Origin: an uncultured Collinsella sp.
GTDB taxonomy: Bacteria; Actinomycetota; Coriobacteriia; Coriobacteriales; Coriobacteriaceae
NCBI GenBank assembly: GCA_958439425.1
Contig: CAUBVH010000006.1
Span: 28,572 to 92,571 of the forward strand
Direction: 5' to 3'
DNA: 64,000 nucleotides
Position 1 is the stretch's first letter; each line of letters begins with the position of its first letter. The notes below the pieces were generated by a model. That model searched no databases, had not been told where the DNA came from, and saw nothing but the letters and a program-made list of their open reading frames with translations. Of the stretch, positions 33,285 to 42,692 are shown one piece after another. A program made the position numbers and the translations under genes.

Positions 33285-35966
33285 CTAGTCCTCGAGCAGG
33301 TCCTCGATAAAGCCGGCACGGTAGTTTTTGAAGATGACCTCGCCCCCGTCTTGCGTGGCGTCAAGATCGACATCGCCCATGATGCCAAAGTCGTGGTCGC
33401 CATCCTCGTCGGCAAAAATCTGGTGCACGTGCCACACGTGCTGCGTCTTCTCGTCGCTCTCGTCGATGGTAAACATCGCGGCGCTGCGGGCGTCGCCGTC
33501 GGTGAGGATTTCCTCGTGCTGCTCGTGGTAAGCGTCGAGTGCTTTTTGCCAGCGGATCTCGCTCATGCCCCAGTCGTCGTCGAGTTCGCCCAGGTCGCGA
33601 ACGTGCTCGCGAGCGGCAAGGGTCACGCGGCGGAAGAGCGCATTGCGCACCAGCAGCGTGCAGCCGCGGCGGTCCGCCACGACCTCGTCGATGCCCTGCG
33701 GCGGCGCGGCGTCGAGTGCAGCCGGGTTGCCGGCGTTCTCCCACTCGTCCACCAGGCTCGAGTCGACCGAGCGCACCACAAAGCCCAGCCATGAGATAAT
33801 GTCGCGAAGGCGCTCGTCGCGCTTTTCGATGGGCACGGTACGGTCGAGAGAACGGTAGGCCTCTGCCAGGTAGCGCAGCAAAATGCCTTCGGAGCGGGCG
33901 ATGCCGAGCTTTTGAATGTAACCCTTAAAGTCGCTCGCGCTCTCCAGCATGTCGCGCAGGACGCTCTTGGGCGAGAGCTGGTAGTCGTTGGCCCAGGGTA
34001 CTTCCTGGCAGTACTTGTCGAAGGCGGCATCGAGCAAGTCCTCGAGCGGCTTTTCGTAGGTGACATCCTGGATGCGCTCCAGGCGTTCCTCATAGTCGAC
34101 GCCGTCGGCCTTCATCTCGGCCATAGCGCGATCGCGTGCGGCGCGCTCCTGTGCGCGCAGCACCTGCTTGGGATCCTCGAGCGTAGCCTCGACCATCGAG
34201 ATGAGATCCATGGTATAGGTCTCGCTCTCGGGATCGAGCAACTCCAGCGCGGCAAGCAAAAACGGCGAGAGCGGCTGGTCGAGCGCAAAGTCCTCGGGCA
34301 GGTCGACCGTCAGTGCGTAGTCGATGTCCGGCGCGGCGTCAGCCGGAGCGTCGGGTGCGGGCGGCACCTCGGTGCGCACGACGACGCCGGAGTCGATGAG
34401 CGTGGCGAAGATCTCGTCGGCACGAACCTCGAGCTTTGCCTTTTCCTCGGGAGTCTGCAGGCTCGTCTCGATGAGGTCGTGCACACGGGCGCGAGCGTCG
34501 CCGCCCTGCTCGACCACGCTAATCACCATGGAGTGCGTGATGCGCAGGCGCGGCTTGAGCGTCTCGGGCTGCGTCTCGATCAGGCGCTCAAAGGTCTGCT
34601 TGTTCCAGGTGACAAAACCCTCGGGGGCCTTCTTCTTTTTAATCTTGCGGAGCTTCTTGGGGTCGTCGCCTGCCTTGGCCATGAGCTTGGCGTTCTCGAT
34701 CTCGTGCTCCGGGGCCTCGGCGATGACCATACCCTCGGTGTCAAAGCCCGAGCGACCGGCGCGACCAGCGATCTGATGGAACTCACGGGCGCGCAGGCGA
34801 CGCATCTTGTAGCCGTCGAACTTGGTGAGCGCGGTGAGCACCACGGTGTGGATGGGTACGTTGATGCCGACGCCGAGCGTATCGGTACCGCAGATGACGG
34901 GCAGCAGGCCCTGCTGCGCCAAACGCTCGACCAGCAGGCGATAGCGCGGCAGCATGCCAGCATGGTGCACGCCGACGCCGCAGCCGAGCAAGCGCTTGAG
35001 GATCTTGCCGAAGGCCGTTGAGAAGCTCGTCCCCTTTGCCGCGTCTTTGATGGCTTCGCGCTGCTCCTTGCTGGCGATGCCAAAATTGGCGAGCGACTGT
35101 GCCGTCGCAAGGGCGGCATCCTGGCTAAAGTGCACGATATAGAGCGGGGCCTCGCCGCGGCGCATGGCGAGCTCGACCGTGCCCTCGAGGGAGGTCGTCA
35201 CATAGTCGTAGCTCAGCGGAACAGGACGCGGGGCGTCGACAACCAGGTCGCATGTGGCACCGGTGTGTTCCTCGAGCGAGGCGGCGATCACGGTGACATC
35301 GCCGAGCGTGGCACTCATGAGCATGAATTGCGTGTGAGGTAGGGTGAGCAGCGGCACCTGCCAGGCCCAACCGCGATCGGGGTCGGCAAAGTAGTGGAAC
35401 TCGTCCATGGCCACGCAGCCCACATCGGCGTCCTCACCCTCGCGCAGCGCGTCGTTGGCAAGGATCTCTGCTGTGCAGCAGATGACGGGCGCCTTGGTGT
35501 TGATATGCGTATCGCCGGTGATCATGCCGACGTTATCGCGGCCGAGCACCTGCACAAGGTCGAAAAACTTTTCGCTGACCAGAGCCTTGATGGGGGCCGT
35601 GTAATAACAGCGCTTGCCTTGTGCCATGCCCATAAAGAGCATGCCCAGCGCGACAAGCGACTTGCCCGATCCGGTCGGTGTTCCCAAAATGACGTGATCG
35701 CCGGCAGCCAGGTCCATGAGGGCCTCTTCTTGGTGGTCCCACAGCTCAATACCGCGATTGCTCGTCCATTCAAAGAAGCGCTCGAAGGCCTGGTCGGGCG
35801 TGAGCCACGGTTCGGGCTCGCTGCCGTCCTCGGGCTCCCACCAGGTGGGGGAGAGCGCACCGAGTGAGCCGAATTCGGCTTCGGTTCCCGTGCCGCCCGA
35901 GAATGAGCTGGCGGCGCCGGCACCGGAGACGGTGCTGGCGGCGGTATCTGTCGTGGTCTGTGCCAT
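33285..35966 (-). CDS. Superfamily II DEAD/DEAH helicase (DUF3516 type)
   Basis: 893 residues from ATG 35966. After a low-complexity N terminus, helicase motifs appear in order: GTPTGSGKS (Walker A), MDEFHYF (DExH), MSATLGD (motif III), GTDTLGVGINVP and QIAGRAGRSGFD (motif VI). The C-terminal half (about 480-890) is the DUF3516 region. Such proteins resemble Ski2/Mtr4-like RNA helicases and are common in Actinobacteria. It probably unwinds RNA or RNA-DNA duplexes. It stands alone. Confidence 0.88.
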   Translation of the reverse strand: MAQTTTDTAASTVSGAGAASSFSGGTGTEAEFGSLGALSPTWWEPEDGSEPEPWLTPDQAFERFFEWTSNRGIELWDHQEEALMDLAAGDHVILGTPTGSGKSLVALGMLFMGMAQGKRCYYTAPIKALVSEKFFDLVQVLGRDNVGMITGDTHINTKAPVICCTAEILANDALREGEDADVGCVAMDEFHYFADPDRGWAWQVPLLTLPHTQFMLMSATLGDVTVIAASLEEHTGATCDLVVDAPRPVPLSYDYVTTSLEGTVELAMRRGEAPLYIVHFSQDAALATAQSLANFGIASKEQREAIKDAAKGTSFSTAFGKILKRLLGCGVGVHHAGMLPRYRLLVERLAQQGLLPVICGTDTLGVGINVPIHTVVLTALTKFDGYKMRRLRAREFHQIAGRAGRSGFDTEGMVIAEAPEHEIENAKLMAKAGDDPKKLRKIKKKKAPEGFVTWNKQTFERLIETQPETLKPRLRITHSMVISVVEQGGDARARVHDLIETSLQTPEEKAKLEVRADEIFATLIDSGVVVRTEVPPAPDAPADAAPDIDYALTVDLPEDFALDQPLSPFLLAALELLDPESETYTMDLISMVEATLEDPKQVLRAQERAARDRAMAEMKADGVDYEERLERIQDVTYEKPLEDLLDAAFDKYCQEVPWANDYQLSPKSVLRDMLESASDFKGYIQKLGIARSEGILLRYLAEAYRSLDRTVPIEKRDERLRDIISWLGFVVRSVDSSLVDEWENAGNPAALDAAPPQGIDEVVADRRGCTLLVRNALFRRVTLAAREHVRDLGELDDDWGMSEIRWQKALDAYHEQHEEILTDGDARSAAMFTIDESDEKTQHVWHVHQIFADEDGDHDFGIMGDVDLDATQDGGEVIFKNYRAGFIEDLLED

Positions 35967-36065
35967 GTGGTTGCTTTCTCTCGCCGTTTGTCCGCCAACT
36001 ATTATGGCGTAGCGTCGCATCGATGCGTTCGCAGGCAAGAAAATGCAGGAAATGGGCGCGCGGTA

Positions 36066-36905
36066 CTAGCGTTCCTGAGGCAGGCGCTTCTTGCCTTTGC
36101 GGGCGCGGTTTTTAAAGTTCTCAACGGCCTCTTCCATGCCCAGAGGCACATAGGCGAGCTCATCGAGGTTTTCGGGCAGGTAACAGGCAAGGCTTTGCTC
36201 CTGCGCGCGGCCCGCCGCGAGCTGTTCATCGCTGGGCTGCGCGCCGGGTGTGGCGCAAATGCCATAGACGACGGCACCCATCTCGCGCGTGCGGCACTCG
36301 TACTCGGTCTCGGGATGCTCGGGATGGTCGCGGCGGACGTCGTCACTTACCCAAAGCGTGTTGTAGCCGGCCGCGGCAAACTGCCCCGGGGCGTAGTCGC
36401 GCAATGGCTTGCTGTCGGTTCGCAGCGTGACGGTGGCGCCGGCTGCAAAGAGCGGGCGGTAGAGCATCAGATGGTCGACATGGACGAGTCGTTTTTTGGC
36501 GTACTTGGCCTTGGGCTGCGGCGTGGGAAAGTTGATGGTGATGGCATCGAGCTCGCCTGCGGCAAACAACTGCGGCAGCGATGCAGCGCCTCGGGGCAGG
36601 ACGAGTGCGTTTGATAGTTCCTGCTCGCAGATTTTCTGCGCGGCATAGGCGATGCAGATGGGCTCCTGGTCCATGCCGATAAAGAGGGTGTTTGGCTCGT
36701 GGACCGCGCGCTCTACAAGGTACGTTCCCTTGCCACAGCCAAGATCCAGGTGAAGGTGTTCGAAGGGCTTGCTGCCAACTGGCACGCAAGCCTCGCGCCA
36801 ATCTCCGGCATAGGCCTCGGGGTTCGTTTCAATCGCATTGGCGTAGCGCTCCAGGCGCTCCTCGAGCACAAAGTTCTTAGGCGTGCGAACGTGGACGGCT
36901 CCCAT
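36066..36905 (-). CDS. trmB: tRNA (guanine-N7)-methyltransferase, divergent
   Basis: 279 residues. The SAM motif is LHLDLGCGKGTYLVERA, followed by the acidic position FIGMDQEP. The family motif normally written FPDPWPK appears as NFPTPQPKAKYAKKRL, so Asp and Trp are changed while the basic run remains. A C-terminal extension of about 60 residues rich in Arg/Lys (FKNRARKGKKRLP) may bind tRNA. It methylates G46 of tRNA if active. It lies beside another methyltransferase and 3 kb from elp3. Confidence 0.8.
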   Translation of the reverse strand: MGAVHVRTPKNFVLEERLERYANAIETNPEAYAGDWREACVPVGSKPFEHLHLDLGCGKGTYLVERAVHEPNTLFIGMDQEPICIAYAAQKICEQELSNALVLPRGAASLPQLFAAGELDAITINFPTPQPKAKYAKKRLVHVDHLMLYRPLFAAGATVTLRTDSKPLRDYAPGQFAAAGYNTLWVSDDVRRDHPEHPETEYECRTREMGAVVYGICATPGAQPSDEQLAAGRAQEQSLACYLPENLDELAYVPLGMEEAVENFKNRARKGKKRLPQER

Positions 36906-37023
36906 GAGGCTCCTTGTTTATAAGTATGGAACGCATGACCGCGCGTTCCGTCAATGGGTTGAAAAAGGGTGGGCATAGCTTGCCCGAAAATTGCGGCGCG
37001 GCTCGGCGGCGAGTTGTCGGTGC

Positions 37024-37896
37024 CTACAGACGCTTGAGAATCACATAGCGGTTGAGCTCGCCGCTGCGACCGTCGGCATGGAAGCGCTCAAGCTCGCGCA
37101 CGGGGACCTCGCCACTCTTGTAGAACGTACGCACGCCGCGCACCAGGTCGGTGATCTGCTGATCGTCAAAGTGATGGCAATAGCGGTAGGCGTGGCGGTC
37201 GTTTTGCCAGCCAATGAGGTGGTCGCCGGCTTCAAACTGCGCGGAATCGTAGCCCTCAAACGGTGGGGTGAGCTCGGCGCGAGCCTCGGCACGAACGGCC
37301 TTGCGCGCCATGCGCTCGTCGTTCATAAACTCCCAAAAGCTGATGGCGATGATGCCACCCGGGCGCGTCTGGCGCACCAGGGCGTCGAGCACGCGTACGC
37401 GGTACTCGCACGACGGCACGTGGTGCATAAAGCCAAAGCAGACCGAGATGTCGGCGAGCGGGGCATCGAAAAGCACGTCGGGCGTCTCGGCGGGATTGAG
37501 CTTCATGAGGGCATCGAGCACATCGAGCTCCTGGAAGTGCAGGTTGGGGATGCGCAGGGCGTGGCCGCGTGCATCGATAGCCAAATCCTGGCACGAGTCG
37601 ACGCCATAGAACTCAAACGGGCAGCTGGCATCTGCCGCGGGGTTTGCGCCGTCGACACCCTTGGCTGCAAGTGCGCCGCCGGCGGCAAAGTTCTCGAATC
37701 GCATGTTGCCGCAGGCGAGATCGAAGACGCGGACGGGATGCTCGATCGTGGCGACGTCGAGCTGTTCGAGCGCGATGTCCATGGTGCGCACCCAGCCGGG
37801 CCACGGGGCCTGGCGCGTATCGGAAAAGGAGGCGGAGTGCTCGCGATAGAACGTGTTGTTGAGCTGGATGAGCGATGAGGCGAAATCGCGGTTCAC
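37024..37896 (-). CDS. SAM methyltransferase resembling Trm9/ALKBH8 wobble-uridine enzymes
   Basis: 290 residues. GTG 37896 is chosen because GGAGGGAG lies nine bases before it. The N terminus NTFYREHSASFSDTRQAPWP (residues 14-33) closely resembles the Trm9 signature of type VYxxIAxxFSxTRxxPWP. Then come VFDLACGN (57-64, SAM motif I), FMHHVPS with paired His (158-159), a following RVRVLDAL helix, and RPGGIIAISFWEF, again like Trm9. In eukaryotes Trm9 methylates cm5U34 made by Elongator. The bacterial Elp3 is encoded 2 kb away. Substrate is inferred, not shown; a generic methyltransferase is the alternative. Confidence 0.7.
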   Translation of the reverse strand: MNRDFASSLIQLNNTFYREHSASFSDTRQAPWPGWVRTMDIALEQLDVATIEHPVRVFDLACGNMRFENFAAGGALAAKGVDGANPAADASCPFEFYGVDSCQDLAIDARGHALRIPNLHFQELDVLDALMKLNPAETPDVLFDAPLADISVCFGFMHHVPSCEYRVRVLDALVRQTRPGGIIAISFWEFMNDERMARKAVRAEARAELTPPFEGYDSAQFEAGDHLIGWQNDRHAYRYCHHFDDQQITDLVRGVRTFYKSGEVPVRELERFHADGRSGELNRYVILKRL

Positions 37897-38163
37897 GGCG
37901 CGGAACTCCCTCCGTTGGCGGTGCGGAATAAACAGTACGACCATACTACCGTTAACGCCGCAACGGGGACAACCAAGCTACGGGTCATTGCTTTGTTTGG
38001 ACACATTTCCGCAGCTCATATGCACCCGCAACCGCCGGTTGTCAAAAATCTCACTAGAATAGGTGGCATGCTTTTGGCGGTGGCGGATAGATTTTTAACT
38101 GTGCAAGGCGCCTTAAGAACAAAAACGGTCCGGCGGCACGGCTGGCATCACATAGGAGGAACC

Positions 38164-38886
38164 ATGAATGTAGAAACTGCGCAGCGGCTCGCCGACCTTC
38201 GTCGCAGCAAGGGCTTTAGCCAAGAAGGGCTGGCGCGAAAGCTGGGGCTGTCGCGCCAGGCGGTCAGTAAATGGGAGCGTGCGGAGAGCTCGCCCGATAC
38301 CGAGAACCTGATCTCGCTTGCAAAACTCTATGGCGTGAGTTTGGACGAGCTCCTCAATCAGAGCGATGAGATCGAGGACGATATCGAGTTTGAGAACGAG
38401 GACCGCGCCCGTCAGCGCGAGGCCGAGGCGGCGGAGCGTGCCCGCACCCATGAGGCGGCGGCACGAGCTACCGAGGCGGCAACGCAGGCGAGTGATGCGG
38501 CTGCCAAGGCGGCGCAAGCGGCAAGTTGGAGCGCGCAGGCAGCTAATGCGGCGACGGCTCAGGTGACGGGTGGCGGCGCAGTTGGCTCGACTCCGGTGAA
38601 GGGCCCGTTCCAGTCGTTCCCGTATTGGGCCGTGTGCTGGCTGCTGTTCTTTTTGCTGATGTTCCCGTTTGGCGCCGGCCCCTTTGCCGCGCTGATTTTC
38701 TTTACGATCCCCATCTATCACTGGGTGGCACGTGCGCTCGATGGCGATTGGGCGCGCGGGGATATTCAGGTTGGTCCGGCGCCGGCGGTCGCTAGGACTA
38801 AGGGGGAGGACGTTTCCACTGCGGTTGACGCTGACATGGCTGCCGCGGCCACCGCTGAGCCGAGTGCCAAAGAAGGTGGTGAATGA
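38164..38886 (+). CDS. XRE-family regulator with C-terminal membrane segment
   Basis: 240 residues, ATG after AGGAGGAACC. Residues 1-62 are a clear XRE helix-turn-helix (LGLSRQAVSKWERAESSPD). An Ala/Glu/Arg-rich probable coiled coil follows (about 85-135), then two hydrophobic segments (about 155-190). It overlaps the next gene by four bases (ATGA). HTH proteins paired with DUF4097 surface proteins are common in Actinobacteria and Firmicutes, suggesting a membrane-tethered regulator of envelope stress. Confidence 0.85.
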   Translation: MNVETAQRLADLRRSKGFSQEGLARKLGLSRQAVSKWERAESSPDTENLISLAKLYGVSLDELLNQSDEIEDDIEFENEDRARQREAEAAERARTHEAAARATEAATQASDAAAKAAQAASWSAQAANAATAQVTGGGAVGSTPVKGPFQSFPYWAVCWLLFFLLMFPFGAGPFAALIFFTIPIYHWVARALDGDWARGDIQVGPAPAVARTKGEDVSTAVDADMAAAATAEPSAKEGGE

Positions 38887-39782
38887 TGAAGCTCTCGCAT
38901 GAGTCTAAGAGGCGCTTGGGCGTCGGCATCGGAGCGTTTGTGCTTATCATCGGACTTGTCTTCGGCACTTCGTGGACTTTGATTCATTTTGATGGACCGT
39001 GGGATTTCGACGATGTTGTATCCGGCTTGTCTGGTATGGGCGATGCGTTTGACGAGGACGATTCCTTGAATAGCGGTAACTATTCCGCTCGGCCTCAACA
39101 GCTTTCGAAGGAAACGTTTGATGCCGACGCGTTCACATCCCTTGACTTGGATGTGACGTCGGGTACGGTTGAGATCAAATGCGTTTCCGACGGGCCGGTA
39201 CGTGTCATCGAGAGTGGCCGCGTCGCAAAAGGAGTAGCTGCTTACGATGCGGCAACCCAGAATCTGGCCGAGGTTAAGGGTTCTACGCTCAAGCTTCGCC
39301 AGTTCGATTGCGATGACGAGCGCGCCATTGACCGCACGGTAACCGTCGAACTGCCGCGCGAAGTTGCCGATAACATGGTGGGCATTACAGCGAATGTAGA
39401 ATCGGGAGACCTGACGGTCACGGACATTGCGTGCCATGACCTCAACCTGACGTTGGACTCGGGAGACGTTGAGTTTGCGGGCACTGTAACCGACGCCCTG
39501 AATGCCAAGGTAGGTTCGGGCGATGCGACGTTCGAGCTCTACCAGGCCCCCGCGAAGTCGATGGACGTAAGCGTGGACTCGGGCGATGTGGAGATGACGG
39601 TTCCGAACTCGACGGGCTTTAAGGCGAGCCTCACCTTGGGAAGCGGCGACTTCGAGAGCGATTTCCTTCCGCTTGGCTACGACGGCGAGACCATATTGAA
39701 TCTTGAATTCGACAACGGTGATAAGTCTGCCACGTATCGTTTTAAGGTCGGTTCGGGCGACATGTCGTTTGATCCGGAGTGA
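38883..39782 (+). CDS. DUF4097 beta-strand repeat protein
   Basis: 299 residues, ATG 38883 overlapping the upstream stop. One N-terminal membrane helix (about 12-32), then an extracytoplasmic region. From about residue 80 the protein shows repeated strands ending in Ser/Gly-Asp (LDVTSGTVEIK, ANVESGDLTVTD, VDSGDVEM, LGSGDFESDF, KVGSGDMSFD), the DUF4097 solenoid. Function of the family is unknown; the operon partner suggests an envelope sensor or adhesin-like role. Confidence 0.85.
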   Translation: MMKLSHESKRRLGVGIGAFVLIIGLVFGTSWTLIHFDGPWDFDDVVSGLSGMGDAFDEDDSLNSGNYSARPQQLSKETFDADAFTSLDLDVTSGTVEIKCVSDGPVRVIESGRVAKGVAAYDAATQNLAEVKGSTLKLRQFDCDDERAIDRTVTVELPREVADNMVGITANVESGDLTVTDIACHDLNLTLDSGDVEFAGTVTDALNAKVGSGDATFELYQAPAKSMDVSVDSGDVEMTVPNSTGFKASLTLGSGDFESDFLPLGYDGETILNLEFDNGDKSATYRFKVGSGDMSFDPE

Positions 39783-39879
39783 CGTGTGGTTTTCGGAGAC
39801 CGGTGCATATAGGCGTGCTCTTTGATGGAGGCGTCGGGGCCGAGGTTGGCTCCGGCGCCTTTGCCTTTACAATGGGGAC

Positions 39880-41787
39880 ATGGAACAGATTATCTTGAAC
39901 ATACTCGAGGTCCTGCGTCGTGGCGAGGCCGTGGACGACAAGACCCTCGTCAAACTGATACATGCCGAGGCGCGCCGCGAGGGTGCCGATAAGCGCGACT
40001 TGGCAAAGCGCCGCCTGCTGCCGTTTTACCAGCGGGTGAAACGCGAGGAGCCGGCTCGTTGGACGGCATGGAATGTCGACGTCGAGCTAGAGCGTCAACT
40101 GCTGCAGGTGCTACGCATGAAGCCTCGTCGCACGGCTTCGGGCGTGGCGACCATTACCGTCATCACCAAGCCCTGGCCGTGTTCGGGCGATTGCCTGTTT
40201 TGCCCCAACGACCTGCGCATGCCCAAAAGCTATTTACATGCTGAGCCGGCGTGTGCCCGTGCGGAGCAAAACTGCTTCGATCCGTATCTGCAGGTGAGTG
40301 CCCGTTTGACAGCGCTTTCGCAGATGGGTCATGCGACCGATAAGATCGAGCTCATCGTGCTTGGCGGTACCTGGAGCGACTATCCGGAAGGTTATCAGAC
40401 ATGGTTTATGTCGGAGCTCTTCCGTGCGCTCAATGACGATGCCGTCGCCGGCGTGGCGGCCAACCCCATGCTGGCGCGTCCGGGCATCAGTCGTGCCGAG
40501 GCAGGGCGCCTGCTCGATGACGCTCCCGCCGATGCCCTGCCGCCGGTGGTAGCGGAGCGTCGCGAGCGCTATCGGGCCGCAGGCATTGCGACAGACGAGG
40601 CCGAGCTCGCTGCCGGCGTTGCCGACGAGCAAGGGCGTGTGGATGCTGCCGTTGGTGGCTATAACCGTGCGGTGCGAAAGCTCTATGGCCCCGGCACGCC
40701 GTGGGGCGAGGCCGCCGAGTGGCAGACGGCAACGATGGAGGAGCTTGAGCGCCAGCAGCACATCAACGAGACGGCGAAGCATCGCGTGGTGGGGCTCGTT
40801 ATCGAGACGCGCCCCGATGCCGTAACGCCGCAGGCGCTCACGCTCATCCGCCGCCTGGGCTGCACCAAGATCCAGATGGGCATCCAAAGCCTTGACCAGC
40901 ATCTACTCGATATCAACGAGCGCCGCATTTCGGTGGCGCAGATCGAGCGGGCGTTTTCGCTTGCGCGCCTGTTTGGCTTTAAGATCCACGCGCACTTTAT
41001 GCTCAACCTGCTGGGCGCCACACCCGAGGGGGACAAGCGAGACTACGAGCGCTTTATGACCGAGGGCGCTTTTATGCCCGACGAGGTCAAGGTTTACCCG
41101 TGTGCGCTCATCGAGGGCTCGCGTCTGGTGGGCTGCTATGAGCACGGTGAGTGGCGTCCCTATACCGAGGAAGAGCTGCTCGATGTGCTGGCCGACGACA
41201 TCGTTGTGACGCCGGCGTTCTGCCGCATTAGCCGTATGATTCGCGACTTTAGCTCTGACGACATTATGGTGGGCAACAAGAAGCCCAACCTGCGTCAGCT
41301 CGTCGAGAACCGCTTGGCGGCTCGTGGAGAAGGCGCGGCGGTGCGCGAGATTCGCTATCGCGAGATCAGCACGGCGGGGGCCGACCTGGACGAGTTGGCC
41401 CTTGACGAGAAAGTGGCGTACGAGACGCCGGTGACTTACGAGCACTTTTTGCAGTGGGTGACGCCGCGGGGCAAGATCGCGGGTTTTTTGCGGCTGTCGC
41501 TTCCCGATCGCGCTTTTGTTGCCGCACATGCGGACGAGTTGCCGACGACGCCGGAGGAGGCGATGATTCGCGAGGTGCACGTGTATGGCATGGCGGCACG
41601 TGTGGGCGACCAGGGTCAGGCGGCGCAGCATCACGGGTTGGGGCGTCTGCTCGTGGAGCGTGCGTGCGAGATTGCCCGTGATGCGGGTTATGCGCGTATT
41701 AACGTGATTAGCGCGATCGGTACGCGCGAGTACTATCGCCATTTGGGTTTCTACGACCACGGACTCTATCTGCAAAAGGAGCTCTAG
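39880..41787 (+). CDS. elp3: Elp3: radical SAM / acetyltransferase tRNA U34 enzyme
   Basis: 635 residues. The radical SAM cluster motif is CSGDCLFC (Cys101, 105, 108), after TITVITKPWP. The core contains GGTWSDYP, HRVVGLVIETRPD and KIQMGIQSLD, all typical of Elp3. The C-terminal GNAT acetyltransferase domain spans about 475-635 (HHGLGRLLVERACEIARDAG, YYRHLGFY). Elp3 adds a carboxymethyl group to wobble uridine of tRNA. The other Elongator subunits are absent here, as is normal for bacterial and archaeal Elp3. The spermidine-synthase-like gene starts directly after the stop codon. Confidence 0.95.
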   Translation: MEQIILNILEVLRRGEAVDDKTLVKLIHAEARREGADKRDLAKRRLLPFYQRVKREEPARWTAWNVDVELERQLLQVLRMKPRRTASGVATITVITKPWPCSGDCLFCPNDLRMPKSYLHAEPACARAEQNCFDPYLQVSARLTALSQMGHATDKIELIVLGGTWSDYPEGYQTWFMSELFRALNDDAVAGVAANPMLARPGISRAEAGRLLDDAPADALPPVVAERRERYRAAGIATDEAELAAGVADEQGRVDAAVGGYNRAVRKLYGPGTPWGEAAEWQTATMEELERQQHINETAKHRVVGLVIETRPDAVTPQALTLIRRLGCTKIQMGIQSLDQHLLDINERRISVAQIERAFSLARLFGFKIHAHFMLNLLGATPEGDKRDYERFMTEGAFMPDEVKVYPCALIEGSRLVGCYEHGEWRPYTEEELLDVLADDIVVTPAFCRISRMIRDFSSDDIMVGNKKPNLRQLVENRLAARGEGAAVREIRYREISTAGADLDELALDEKVAYETPVTYEHFLQWVTPRGKIAGFLRLSLPDRAFVAAHADELPTTPEEAMIREVHVYGMAARVGDQGQAAQHHGLGRLLVERACEIARDAGYARINVISAIGTREYYRHLGFYDHGLYLQKEL

Positions 41788-42666
41788 ATGAACAAGCCGA
41801 GTGTTTCTGCTGGCGTCGTTGCCGGCGTTGCTCTGGGGGCCGCGGCGCTTGGTGCGGCCGCCGTCGCTGTTCGTGCTGCCTGTCTGCAGGTTGCGCGAAC
41901 TCGCAATGGGTTGGCGCGTGTGAAACGCGTGCACGATGAGGGCGGCGACGAAGTCCGCGTATTGGTGCAAGGCGGCGTCTACCAAAGCGCGAGTTACGTT
42001 GGCGAGCGTTGGGCGGAACCCGTCTTTGCGTACTATCGTGCGTTTGACGACGTGTTTGAGGCCGAGGACGCAATGCGTGACGCCTATGGTCACGGTATCG
42101 ACTGCATGCTTATGCTGGGCGGCGGCGGGTTTGCCTATCCCAAGTTCGCGCTGATGTCACACGAGGGCTTGCGCATGGACGTCATCGAGTATGACGGAGA
42201 GATTACGCGTCTGGCCCGCCGCTGGTTCTACCTAGACGAGCTGGAGCGCACGGCGGGCGATCGCCTGCGGGTGATTACCGCCGAGGCGCGTTCGTACCTG
42301 GGCGTGACAAGCGTGGGGCATCGTCGCTACGACGTGGTCGTGAGCGATTGCTTTGGCGGTGCCGAGCCCGTACGCGAGCTGGCGACGGTTGAGGCGTTGC
42401 GTTTGGTGCGAGGCAGCCTGAACCCCGGGGGCATCTACGTTGCCAATATCGTGAGCGCAAACGAGGGGAGCGCCGTGACGTTCCTGCGCGACTGCGCTGC
42501 CACGGCGCTCGAGGTGTTCGCCTATGCCTGGGTGGTCCCGTGTGGCGATGCGGAGTTCGGCGGCGAGGAAAACTACCTGCTCATCGCCAGCGACGGCGAC
42601 TATGTCTTTGCCGAAACTGTGCCCTTCGACACCGACTTCCTCGGTACTACCCTTCACGACAAGTAA
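41788..42666 (+). CDS. Spermidine-synthase-like protein with N-terminal membrane anchor
   Basis: 292 residues; ATG abuts the elp3 stop, so translation is probably coupled. A hydrophobic Ala-rich helix (about 8-32) is followed by a spermidine-synthase-like methyltransferase fold: LMLGGGGFAYP (SAM-binding loop), DVIEYDGEITRLAR, AEARSYL and YDVVVSDCFGG. No decarboxylase or polyamine gene is near, and the anchor is unusual for a true spermidine synthase. It may be a methyltransferase or aminopropyltransferase of unknown substrate. Confidence 0.75.
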   Translation: MNKPSVSAGVVAGVALGAAALGAAAVAVRAACLQVARTRNGLARVKRVHDEGGDEVRVLVQGGVYQSASYVGERWAEPVFAYYRAFDDVFEAEDAMRDAYGHGIDCMLMLGGGGFAYPKFALMSHEGLRMDVIEYDGEITRLARRWFYLDELERTAGDRLRVITAEARSYLGVTSVGHRRYDVVVSDCFGGAEPVRELATVEALRLVRGSLNPGGIYVANIVSANEGSAVTFLRDCAATALEVFAYAWVVPCGDAEFGGEENYLLIASDGDYVFAETVPFDTDFLGTTLHDK

Positions 42667-42692
42667 GTTTCCCCGTCCCAAAAAGACTGGTC

